Positions 1 to 10,900 of a DNA stretch of 64,000 nucleotides are shown in pieces. Every line of letters starts with the position of its first letter. Position 1 is the stretch's first letter. The DNA lies in NCBI GenBank assembly GCA_037447655.1, contig JBBHKE010003455.1:747812-811811 (forward strand), in the 5' to 3' direction. The position numbers and the translations under genes were made by a program. This DNA comes from Zygnema cylindricum (Eukaryota; Streptophyta; Zygnematophyceae; Zygnematales; Zygnemataceae). The notes beneath the pieces were generated by a model, which saw only the letters and a program-made list of their open reading frames with translations, searched no databases and was not told the DNA's origin.

Positions 1-900
1 TCCGTATGGTGACTTGCTCGGTTCGATTGCTCCGCCTTCGACTAACTCAGCGAGTTGCTTTTTGAGTTCGTCCAATTCGGTGTAACTCATCTTATATATC
101 CGATTAGCCGAGGGTGTAGTTCCGAGGAAGAGCTCGATTTTGTGGTCTACATGGCGCTTAAAATGTAATCCTTCTGGAAGCTTTGGAGGGAAATCATCCA
201 CATACTCGTCGAGAAGTTTTGTTACGACTTCCGTGGCCTTTACGAAAGCCTTTTCTGAGTCGCCACCACTTTTTGATTCGAAGTCGAGATCTTTCTTACT
301 CCATTCCTCCGACATCCCCTCCTTCGTTTCCTCCACGGGTTGGACGACCACCATACCAACTGTCTCCCCTTTTTTGAGTGCCCTCTTTAACTGTAAGGTT
401 GAAAGCAAGCGTCCCTCTTCTAATTCATTACCAGCCGCTCCCATATTCACCTCAAACTCTTTTCCGCCTTTTTTACTCCCATGCTACCGTTCCTCCAATT
501 AATCCTCGAGTTCCACTTTCGTAGACACGGCTTCCCCATGATTACCTCGTGGTCCCCAAGAGGTAATAGGTGAAAAGTGTCACACCATAAGAATTTCCCC
601 AATCGGACGCGTAACCTTGGAGTGCAATGAGTAATCATTAGGGAACTTTGTCGGCCAATTGAACCGTTTGATTGTCTAGAATAGCAATGAGAGGAAGTTT
701 CAACTATGTCACCGTCTTCTCGTTCATAAAATTCCTCGACGCGCCAGAATCCACCATGAAGCTAGCTGTGCCGGTACCAATTTGACCCTTAAGAACTAAA
801 GAGTCTCTTCCCTCGCCAGCTAACCTCATGACGAACCTTCCTTTTTCAGCAATCTCTGGCCATATGGTCCAGGGAAACGCACTGGAAGCATAATCCATTT
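1..900 (-). pseudogene. gypsy protease and N-terminal reverse transcriptase
   Basis: The minus strand encodes the zinc knuckle CFQCVSLDHMARDC near 855-900, then in a shifted frame GTASFMVDSGASRNFMNEK near 710-780, which holds the aspartic protease D-S-G-A motif. From about 190 down to 1 comes the start of the RT domain, with the usual HKIEL, YKMS and SKSPYG segments. The catalytic YxDD box would lie outside the window. Frame changes make this a pseudogene. Confidence 0.7.
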
Positions 901-920
901 TCCTATCTTTGTTGGAGCTC

Positions 921-1754
921 CTATAAGGAAAAGTCATTGGCCTTGGCCTTAACAATTTTCTTCTTCTTCCGAATGGCGTTGATTTTATCTTTGTCCACCT
1001 TTACTGCCCCAAGATCCACATGGGTTGGACCATCACCTGTTTGGCCTCCCAGGCCACTGCTCGATCGAAAATGATAGGATTTACGAATGGCGAAGTCCAC
1101 AAAATCAGTCCGTTGCGCAAACTGAATAGTTGCCGAGAGGCTAGGAGCCTCAATTTCCCGCGGGTGCCATTGTTCCACATCCCTTCGGATGGATCCCTTG
1201 AGCCCCTTCACGTAACGATCCACGGCTTCATCCTCCGCCATCGTAGGTATTTGAACCTTGCACTCGAAGAACCGTTGCGTGTACTCTATAACCAAACGGC
1301 GTTGCTTTAGGACCGATATTTTATCCCTTCCAGCCTTAACTGTATTCACGAGTTGCCATGAGTCACGGAGGAGTTGAGTGAAGCTAGATCATCCAACGGG
1401 TATCTCGTCAATTTCTACAACTCTTCTCCACCATACTCCTGTGGCTCTTTTAAGCAAACCGTCAGCGTAATGGACCTTTTCACGATCGGACACGTTGGAG
1501 ATGTTTTCAAGATAATTCGCCACGTAAAATAACCACGCATCAAGATTGTTATAACGGGCTGGGTCAAACTCGTCGAGAAGTCTAAGTTTGGGTTTTGTTA
1601 AGTCTCTCGCTGTGCCTCCATGAGTTCGTTCACCAAGACGAGATTTCAAGGTCGCGACGGTGTCACTTAGGTGAGCATTCTGTAATCTAACATTTTCAAA
1701 CTCCCGAAGAACTAGCGCCAACATGTCTGCTGTGGATACGTCGTGCTCAGCCAT
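921..1754 (-). pseudogene. gypsy gag, one in-frame stop
   Basis: The frame opens with an ATG at 1754 and encodes a coiled N-terminus, then the retrotransposon gag core (LDEFDPARYNNLDAWLFYV, then a basic RRLVIEYTQRFFE segment). The same frame continues through a TGA near 1388, where related gag proteins usually carry a Trp, so a single G-to-A change may have broken it. The reading ends at 921. In another frame at about 855-900 lies a zinc knuckle of the form C-x2-C-x4-H-x4-C, so a frameshift separates gag from the knuckle. Confidence 0.75.
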
Positions 1755-1775
1755 ACTATCGAGTCACGAGAGAAA

Positions 1776-1789
1776 GAGCTTCGATACCA
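1776..1789 (-). other. gypsy primer-binding site
   Basis: On the minus strand the LTR end TTTTACA is followed after one base by TGGTATCGAAGCTC. This resembles the common plant PBS TGGTATCAGAGC, which pairs with the 3' CCA end of initiator tRNA-Met, with two bases changed. It contrasts with the copia elements in this window, which appear to use the anticodon arm. Confidence 0.55.
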
Positions 1790-2479
1790 GTGTAAAAGGG
1801 CAAGATGATAACACCACATTACAATTGCACAGCGAAATAATCCCCAAGGATCCCCTTGTAGGGACAGTAAGTACACAACCTTCACAAAAGGGTTGATCTT
1901 TATTAATCAGGAAGAGATTACACAATTGAAAGCTCACTAAAAGGTATATTCAAGAGTCTCATGTTGACCACGTCTATTGGACTATTTAAACTATTCAGCT
2001 GCTAGTCAACTTGGTACTATCCTTTGTACACGTGGACCTTCTCGGTCAACCACGAACCATCCAACTATCTTCTAGAACAAAGTAGAAAAATATACATTCT
2101 ACGGCGTTGCTATACTGCTACGCTACGTTGGTATACTGTTACTGTGCTACTATGCTGCGTTCGCATGCATCGCAGACGAGTGCAGCACTGAACCGCAACT
2201 GCAGCAGCCTATTGTGTAACCTTGTTACACTCTTACTCCACTCTGAAGTCCCCACACTTGTCGTAGTCACTAAAGTTTGGAGTCAAGGCCATGGCTGCTT
2301 AGGTTTCTCAAAGGAGGCAGGGAGCAGAATAGACCACATTTACCAAAAGGTATGTCGGATCGTGGATTTGATCTTTGTACCTACTCTATGTCACAATAGC
2401 CGATAGATGTTAGCTTTATCCTATAGTCTAGGACCAGTGCTGAAGTACAATGGGTGTGATAGGTATTTAAACATTTGCA

Positions 2480-3140
2480 CATTACAGAATTCATTTAACA
2501 CATTACGGCCTGGGAAATACATAGAAATACCGCAGACGCACTAACAATCAGACATGCAATTTCAACGGACGGAATTGAATATTGACGTTGATTGGAGGGC
2601 TCACAATAGAGCCGAAGCACTTGAGTGGTCCTTTGGCGGTTTATATTGGAGCCGTTACCGGATGACACGTGGCAAGTCACTAATGGAAAGCGGAGGTTGT
2701 GGAGGGAGCAACTACGGTTCAGAAACTGACAAACGTTAGCCGGACGGCCATGCCGTACATGGCCGTACAAGAAGTACAGCCGCACCTATACCTTCTTGTA
2801 AAGCCTATACCTTCTTGTACTTTACAATCGTAGGATTTACTAGGTAATACAATAGTAGGGGTGTTTAGACAGATTCTTAGGTAAGTGCCTCTCTCCTAAT
2901 GAGCTCTTGTACAAAAGGTCATATTTGACCATTCATAACTCAATGCTCAGGGGAGCAAATTCAATGATTCTTTTTGCAACAGAGTAAGGGGAGTCTTGTC
3001 TTCAGATCAGAGGTGCTAGTTTAGTCTGGTTTTTTTCAGGGTGACAGCTAGTCCTGGTCAAACAAAAAGGGGTCAGGGTCATCCTACTGGCTTTTAGTAA
3101 GCTGCCTACTTTGAGGACCAATGGAGGACTCAAAGTTGCA
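2480..3140 (+). mobile_element. solo copia LTR, 5'-truncated
   Basis: The stretch shares several blocks with the LTRs of elements D, E and the LTR at 38.3-40.1 kb: a GGATGACACGTGGCA block near 2660, GTACAAGAAGTACAGC-type sequence near 2765, then a block reading roughly GGGGAGCAAATTCAATGATT, and an end resembling GGAGGACTCAAAGTTGCA at 3140. The terminal CA is present. No matching internal region or second LTR adjoins it, so it is a solo or broken LTR. The left edge is approximate. Confidence 0.6.
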
Positions 3141-3399
3141 TTGTGTAATGGGTTTTTTATTTTATCTTTTTAGATTTCTCATTTGATCAGCAACCGTTCG
3201 ATCATTCAAATTTCATGGTTGAAATAAAAATACCTCAAAACTCACAGAGAAAAAATGTTTTGTCCGAATGTTTTTCAAAATTTAGACATGACCTTTTATT
3301 CCCTATCGATCGATGTGCAACTCGCCCCCAGATCTAACTTTTTTTTTTTTGCACCAATTTAATATGGGTCTAAGGTCATATTGTATGTTTTATATACAA

Positions 3400-4325
3400 T
3401 AGGCATATTGCAGGGCCTACTTTCACCTACTTTGTCCTATGAATAGCTTAGTTTGAACTTTGTTTTAGTGAAGGTTCTCCGTATAATTTCAGAATGCTGC
3501 TATGTTCAAACTAAATTGTTACTATAACGTGATGCCGAACATGGATACAATATGTGACGGTTGTAGACAATTACAAAACTCGCGAACAATTTTTGAAGTT
3601 TACAAAATAGCAACGGTTGTAGACGTCTAGTTTTTGTGACATTGAAGATGTTGTGGGTTTTGCGACGTTATGAGGTCATGCTCACTTCTGATAACGTCGA
3701 CGTCATTGATTCAAGTAATTTTGGCCATGGCTTCTCGGTTTTCTTTTTTAACTTTTTTCACTCAATTTGCCATCAAAATATGCCGAAAGGTTTTAAAAAG
3801 AATAATTTTCCAAAGCTCTTTTATTGCACACCGAAATTGTCGAGTTTCGCTCCAAAAAATGAGAGATAAAACTGATAGCATGAGAGGGAGAGGGAGGAAG
3901 GCGTCTTTACGAACTTCGCTTTTGCAAAATGGCACCCATAGCTCGAAACCCCTCCGCGGCCTCTGTACGGAAAACAGTCCGCACAGGTTGCAATTTTTTT
4001 TTGTTTGTGTTCTCGGGTTTTGTAAAAACGTTTTGAGATTTTACAACACGTGCAAACTCATACTCCTATTCGTTGATTTAAATAAAATCGACTCGCGAGT
4101 CGTTTTCAGATATAGTTTAAAGATGCCATTTTTTATATGGCAGTGGGTCAAAAATAGCAAGGCAAGAAGCTGTAGTACATTTTAAGTTTCAAAATGACGC
4201 AAATTGTACCATGGTTTTTGCGGTTTTCTTGTACGGCATATTATTTTTTAGCTGCAGCCTCTATTTTTTATGGCAAAATCAAGAAAAAACCCTTTCTTTA
4301 TCACATGGGAACACACCTTTATTCT
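3400..4325. mobile_element. MITE-like element, GGGTRTGTCCCCATGT family, copy 1
   Basis: This stretch aligns by eye along most of its length with 47196-48130 and 21365-22283. Shared parts are the GAAGGTTCTCCGTA start, repeated GTTGTAGACGTC blocks, the GTCGACGTCA..GATTCAAG segment, the CCATGGCTTCTCGGTTT block, and an end near CACATGGGAACACACC. No transposase frame is visible, so it would be non-autonomous. The short plus-strand frames inside it are not genes. Confidence 0.55.
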
Positions 4326-5990
4326 GATTGGCTTGAGAGACCTATTCCATTGGAACATAACGGTTGATGTCATGCTGTCAACGAGGAAAATTCCGGGCCA
4401 TTCAATTCAAAAAATTTGTCATTTCCGGGTTTTCTCCCTTTGTCGGTTGACGTTACATTTGAGGGGCCGACGTGGAGGTAAGTTTTCGACAACTATACTA
4501 CTACCAGAACCTTTGACTACGGTTTTCAACCATTTGTATAAAAAATAAGTTAAAAAATTGTCAATTTACTTCATCAAAAGAACTCGCCCATTGTTATTAG
4601 CGGTAAAATTTAATTAGAATTAAAACAACATTAAGGATAAGGCCCTATGTGGCTAAGTAAGGGTTTTTTTATCATTTTCCTCAAAAATTTAGCGTTGTAC
4701 TGCTAAAGTTTCAACTGTACGATAGGTTGTAGTTTTTTGTTTTCTAGACCCACTGTCACATCATCTTCAACACTTAGCTTAAATCACATCGGGGAACCGG
4801 ATGGAGCAATTGCTTCTCAGATGAGGACCTTAAACTAGTTGAACGGCCAATATTTACGCCTAAACTCGTATAGAATCTTGGTCGGTTCTGTAGTAATGTT
4901 ATTTTTTTTTAAAAGAGAAAAAAAAAAAAACAATCTGGTAATGTATGGAATCATGTAAACAACCTGATTTTGTTGTTGATAGAGAGTAAGCCTAATCATT
5001 CATTTGATTGGTTTGAGAAAACAAAATTACAACTTACGTCATCTTTTAACTTATTAAGTACTCAACTTTGGCATCTGAGTTTTTCCGACTCCCAATCACA
5101 TAGAGCCCGTTCATCTACAAAACCAAACCCTTCAAAACACTATCATGAAGAGCAAATCCAGTATGCCGAGCTATTGGACCCACGAAGAGTGACAAATTTC
5201 TTGAAACAATGTCTTCAATAATCGGACACGCAACTGTTAAGGGACATTTAGCGTTAGTTTATTTTTGTCTTGTCTGTACTTTTCTTACATCGGTCAAGTC
5301 TTGTTGACCGTCTTATACGGACATCTCACTTCTGGTCTTGTCTGTACTTCCATACGATGGTCCAATCATTTGTACCTTTTCATTACATACGTCGGTCTAG
5401 TCTTTTTACGTACAAGTCCTTTGACTGTCCGTCCAGTCTTTTGGGCGACGGTCCAGTCTTTTGTCCCACATTCATTTGTTAGAATCTAGACTAGGATCCC
5501 TTGTTACCGCGCACCGTAGAGCGCTTACACTCCACAGTAATTAGCATTGTATATTTTGTATATAAGTGACTCTTCTCACTTAATGAAATCATCCCAAATA
5601 CAAATCAATTCCTCTCTCAATGCATCGATATTTCTCTTGTGTACAATTTTATGGCTTCCGCCAATCCACCTCAATTATTTCTTTCGTATACAAGCTGGAA
5701 AACGACTTCGTGCGATTCTCTCGAATTTTTATTTTCGAAACTAACTGTAACATAACCTGTTGGATGTTTGGATAATTTTTTAGCACAAAAAATTGCGAAT
5801 TTGTTTAGAAGCGGTGTGGCTGCTGCGACACAACTAAGAAGTTCCGATATTTTTTAGAATTCAAATTTTTGAGACTTGCCAAGTGAGTAAAATTATAATT
5901 TTGAGATTTTTTTAAAACTACAAAGTTTATGCCTCCTTTTAAGGCGTGAATGCTGCCGCCTTCTGCCATTTACAAACTTGAACAAGATGG
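4326..5990. other. AT-rich DNA, no gene recognised
   Basis: I find no coding signal here. The stretch holds A/T homopolymers near 4900-4930, a fragment near 4640-4780 also seen at 21180-21330 and 43300-43360 (with the block ATCATTTTCCTCAAAAATTT), and irregular direct repeats around 5260-5480 built on TCTTGTCTGTACT and GTCCAGTCTTTT. Confidence 0.5.
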
Positions 5991-5994
5991 GCGG

Positions 5995-6765
5995 TACGGT
6001 ACAGTACTGTACCTTCTAAGAGCCTCTGTCTTCTTCAAAACTCCATTTTTTTTGCCATTGTACGTTGAAATTCCTCAGTGTACGGACGCGGTTTGAACGA
6101 GTTTTTTTGACTAGTACAGTAATTAGAAATCAATTAGACAATTACACTATCGATGTTTTGCAATCGTTCTTAAGGTAATTTCTACATCTTTTCCAGTTTT
6201 ACTGGTGAATTACGTACGATTTGCACTAAAACTGTACGATTTTCTCTCAAGAGTATGGCCTTTGACACGTGGATGCTGCCATCTTTAACCGATTCTCAAA
6301 CTTTACAGCTCTCCGGGATTGGCGGTCCACCGTGTATGGCTATTAGTTTTCATGTTTCTTCGCCACTTAAAACAGCTTTTATCCGTACAGATTGTCCGAT
6401 TTTAGATCTGACGGTTGCAATTGAAAGGCAAGCTTATCACCTTCCGATTGGCGGTCTCCATGTGAAAATCGGACATATGTGTACGGAGAAAATATGTTTT
6501 ATGTGGCGAAAATAATAGTAACACTAATAGCGATACATGGTGTACCTTCTAAGATTCGCTGTCGTTCTTCGAAATTCCAGATCTTCAGTCATTGGTACTT
6601 TGTTATTTATGTGTACGGAAGAGGTTTGAACGAGTTTTTTGACTGGTAGAATAATTACACTATCGAAGTTTTGCAATCCTTCTCAGGGTAAATCGTGCAA
6701 TTCGTACAGTTTTCTTGATTGATATGCACTAAAAATGTACAATTTACTCTCAAATTGTGGCGTTA
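5995..6765. repeat. diverged direct repeat, two about 250-bp arms
   Basis: The left arm at about 5995-6255 and the right arm at about 6535-6765 share in the same order GTACCTTCTAAGA, TTTGAACGAGTTTTTT, TTACACTATCGA.GTTTTGCAATC, GCACTAAAA.TGTAC and TACTCTCAA-type blocks. The 280 bp between them carry an 86-codon plus-strand frame without recognisable features. At 6510-6540 is a sequence close to the terminal repeat of the element at 45637-46175. This could be an old element with long direct repeats or a tandem duplication. Confidence 0.45.
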
Positions 6766-7731
6766 TTTTCAATATAATTACCCTACCAGAGTGGCAAAAC
6801 AAGATTCTCCTAGTCAAAATAAATCACAAACGAACCCACGTGGTCAATTAGAAACTTCAAACAGAAAACGACGAAAAACTGGACGCTAAGAGTTTTCGGT
6901 CAAACGAAGCAGTTGACCCATTGTCTAAAAAAGTAAAAACATTGTCGGCTGTCAGAAAAAAAAATCGTAGCTTGAGAATGAGCGCGTGACGTTAGCATGA
7001 CGTCCCCCTTTCAAAACAGCACAAACACAAATTAGACATATCTAAATTTGGATTTCTCTATTTTTAAAAAGTTCGGTTATAACATGTGAAAATTCTTTGA
7101 ACGTTACTCCAAAAAAGTTCGTCAACATCCTTGGTAATATGTTACTACTACATAAGAATAGCGTTACTTGTGAAATGCACATGCATGAACATCGCGTCAC
7201 TTATGCTAGGAAGTGGAGGTGGCCATATTTAAAAATCCTTTTTTCAAGGGTTGTTAAACAAAAAATGTTTGCAACTTGTTACCATTATTGTTCGTACATT
7301 TCATTTTTATTTGTCATGTTATGCATATGTAAAACTTTTAACTTTAACGTTTAACTTTTTCTGGATCGAACGAATAATCTATGTATCAACAGTCTGATTA
7401 GTCTTTTCTTTTCCCAAATCACAACTTCTTAATCTGTCCTATAAGGCAACCATGCGAATAAGCTTCCTGTATGTTTTTTCGGTGAAAATTATGGAAGTTT
7501 ACAAGATCTTGTACTGTCATGAAACACTTTAAGCGACAGTCTCTCTATGTGGGATTAGAATGTACAAACAAATTAGTGAATAATTACACATTTCTTGCAA
7601 ATATAATCAGAATTATGTGTGTCACAGTATAAATTTGGATAATCGACTATCTCAAACTATGAGATTAAGATGGGATTAAGAAAAGCAAGTCACAAAATAA
7701 TGGATAATTTGGAAACGGGTCAAAGATTTAC
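6766..7731. other. no recognised feature; probable intron or 3' end of the lectin-protease gene
   Basis: The last exon I can support ends at 7732 with a good GTAAAT donor, so at least one further exon should lie on the minus strand below it. I looked for an exon completing a LysM domain or encoding a membrane span or kinase and could not identify one. The stretch is AT-rich and has no convincing frame. Confidence 0.4.
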
Positions 7732-7929
7732 CTGTTTCGGACCAAGAACGCTTGCCCTTTCCGGAAACAAGTTACTGTCACAGTAAATTCCAGGATTGAG
7801 CAAATAGAAGAGAGTGCCATTGCCTCGTAGCTTATCTTTTATCACTGAACTGCAGGTCTCTCCAGATTTCATGCTATACCAATCAGTACATGGTCCCGGC
7901 GGATTTACTCGACTCCTAAAAACACACAC
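7732..7929 (-). CDS. exon 11: LysM 2
   Basis: This 198-nt phase-0 exon lies between the acceptor TTTTTGCAG and donor AAACAG/gtaaat. It encodes [34 protein letters not shown] and [17 protein letters not shown]. The pattern Y-x-x-x-x-G-x-T-C-x-x-I..LNPGI-x-C..LFP is the classic plant LysM signature. A 3.2-kb intron separates it from exon 10. Family members bind chitin or related N-acetylglucosamine polymers. Confidence 0.78.
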
Positions 7930-10900
7930 CTGCAAAAATAATAAAACGAGCACGTCAAATTTTGAGTGAATCAAACCATGTAGAGTGAATTTAACCAGTA
8001 AAGGACGAGCTGATTTTTCTCAAATTGTTTACTTCGAGCTACACCGCCTACCTCTATAAGAGTTTAAATATATTCGGGCTGTCAAAGAACGTATTTTTAT
8101 CACACAGTTTTCCAATTTTCAACCGTGACGTCACCATCGACGGGTATGATCATTACCTTTCGATTGCTTGCCTCAAAATGCAATTCTTGCCGAAATCACA
8201 AATTGAACGCCTTTGATTGACCTGAAATGTTTTAACTCTAATAACGATTGGCCGAACCGTGTTGAATTTCTCATACAGTTACTACAAGTAAAACCATCAC
8301 TACGGTGTAATCCTGGAAGAGTTTTTTTTCCTTTTTTCGGAAAAATCTATAGATTGATATTCGTAAATAGTATATTTTATCAATTATTTGTTACCCCTGC
8401 CATGAAATTTCTTAGCTGATAGTGTAATTGCGTTAGAGCAGTGACTATGCCGCTTATATATACCTGAATTAAACAACTTCCCTTTCCTTTTCCGCTTCGA
8501 CGGCTTAGAAATGAAATTGTCTTTGCAAATGGACGTATATTTCTCTCAGAAATAACTGAGAAACAATACAGCGCAAATCCAAGTACGTTTTTATATATTG
8601 TAGAGAGTCGAGATGAAATCCAGGAATCGGCCATTTCGGTTGAACAAGGGAGCTTGGGACCACGTTTGTCCGATTCGAATTAAGAAATTCAGATCCAATC
8701 TCAGAATAGTTACAGAAGAAGAAATTTCAAGAGTTAGGAGATGGAAACAAGGGAAATCACATTGTAGAATGTAGAATTGAAGGTAAAAGGCTTTTAGAAA
8801 TCCAATATAGAAATGGTAAAAATACAAAGTGTAATCTGGACAGATTTTCCCTAGTGCAGTATAGCCTTGCATTTTCTCTCGCTATGTGAATGATAATGTC
8901 CTATGCTGCAAATCTATCTATTTAAGCAAATCACACACAAGCAACTAAGTGGCGGTTAAATGACCAAATGCCGCGTGGACTACTACCACGCCTATAATAA
9001 TGCACTGTGAGGAGCGCTTACACACTTTCCACACTACTTACAGTGTCTCCTCGAATTCGTGGGTCAATACCACGCTTCGATTTCATATAAGTCCGAAATA
9101 GACATAGTAAGGAATCAGGAGAATTGCCCAGAGTCGCATTAAAAATAACACAAGACAGATGACAAGAGATTCATCATATGTTAACTGACGAATAGATTGT
9201 ACTTTGATGGCTGTAATGAATACCCTTAACATGCACCCTCATGAACTCAGGAGCGACTCAATAATTCTTCTTTGGCATTTTAGACATTGAAATTTCATCG
9301 GGTGACCTTCACGGGTTGAATCATGTTTACAGAATAGGTCGGTGACGGATTTTGCTGGTATTTTGAACAATTCCGTGTGTACTTTTCAAAGTTTAAGCTG
9401 TTGGATAAAAACCCACTAACCGACAATATTTTGAATAACCCACTTACCGACGATGTTGCAGACACTCGCTTACTTTCCATGGCTTGGGAAAATTACAAAT
9501 TTTTTTCATCTATGTCCTTCTACTAAGTTCCTACAAGTATACCTGCAACCTGTCTCACTAGGATCGAAACAACATGGGAAGAACTCGCATCATAAACTCA
9601 AAAAATATGAGTAACGAGGCCTGAAATGGAAAGAATACCTCATGACTTTCTGGGTGCGTAACATTTGGGCAATGAAACCTCGGATCCTATTTCCCCTAGT
9701 CGATGGAAACCAAAATAAAACCATCATCACAAGTATTTTTTGCAAAAAGTCGAAATACAACAAAGAAAATCAACAGTACATACTTTCATAGAATTTGCGT
9801 TGCTAAAAGTAGTGTACTATGCATGAAAACAATGAATAAATAATCTGCAAACCATCAAAAGTCTTCTTGGTTGGGTAATGGGGAATGTTGTTCATTCTGC
9901 TGTAAGAATCTTATGTGCAGTAAGTCTCTCGGCTTTCGCGCGTTTGTTATGTAAATGTTAGCTTTCTCTATTGACGCTTTGCAGTAGGTGCCATGGAAAA
10001 ACATAAGTGCAACATGTCAGAGGCATATTAACTCGTCGAACAAACTAATCTTTCCAAAATTTACTTCAAGAATGCATTCATGGAGATTTGGTTGATGGAG
10101 GAGAAATCAAAAAGAAGAAGAAAAAGCAGTTTAAAGTTTGAAAATTATGATATGCTTGTATGCTACCCGAGCATACAGAGTCGATTGTGCAGTGCTTTCC
10201 CAGAGATGATCAGAAGAAATGTTAAGAAGAAGGCAAAGTACCTGTTGTCTAGGTTGGAGGGTATTGCAGTTGAGATCCGGGTTGGGAGAGTTTATTCCAC
10301 TGATTGAAGAGAGTCCAAAAAGGCGACTAATGGACGCGCAGGTATCGGTCTGTGGTAATGCAACGTGTCAGTATTATCTTCAACAAAAACCGTAATCCAA
10401 CTGGTACTAAGCTAGTCAACATAAAAACAATACGCTTACACCACAGTGTAATTTGGAAAAATTTGATGCAAAATAAATAACTTGAATGTTTGTAGATCAC
10501 TCTAGAACTTAGACAAAAAAAAGCAAGGAATCTTAGAAAATCATGAGTCTGTCTATATCTTCGCACATCCGGCAAAAAATAAAACACAAACAAACGGGAG
10601 TAGACTCATCCAAAACATCAAAGAAAAATAAGTAAAGAACGTATTTTCAGATGTGTAGCAAATCAAATATGACAACTTAAATTCAACATAGAGATCACAC
10701 AACAGAATGCATACCCAATATATTTCCGCTTACATTCGTATATCCTAAAGTTTATTTAGCATGGACCATATGGAAATCACTATGATAAGTGTGGATTTAT
10801 CCGGTGCAAAATAAGGTAGTTATTGCGAATATCAATGCCCGTTTTTTGAACAACAGTAGGAGAAAAGTATTTTTTCATAACAATCACATGGAAAAAAATG

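Larger units (their letters stand above)
1..2410 (-). mobile_element. Ty3/gypsy LTR retrotransposon, 5' part, cut by window start
   Basis: Reading the minus strand from about 2410 down there is a putative 5' LTR (right edge uncertain, left edge 1791), a primer-binding site, gag, a CCHC zinc knuckle, an aspartic protease with a DSGAS motif, and the N-terminal part of a reverse transcriptase that runs off the window. The order gag-PR-RT and the RT segment resembling HKIELFLGTTPSANRIYKMS are typical of plant gypsy elements. An in-frame stop in gag and frame changes before the protease show that it is decayed. The LTR right edge is a guess because no second LTR copy is in view. Confidence 0.8.

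Noticed and set aside
140-502. 120-codon plus-strand open frame at the window start
   Set aside because: Shadow of the gypsy reverse transcriptase on the minus strand, which has clear RT motifs.
10080-10307. Lys/Arg-rich 75-codon plus-strand frame as a small gene
   Set aside because: Lies in a 3.2-kb intron of the minus-strand gene with no domain, no repeat in the window and no codon pattern that stands out.
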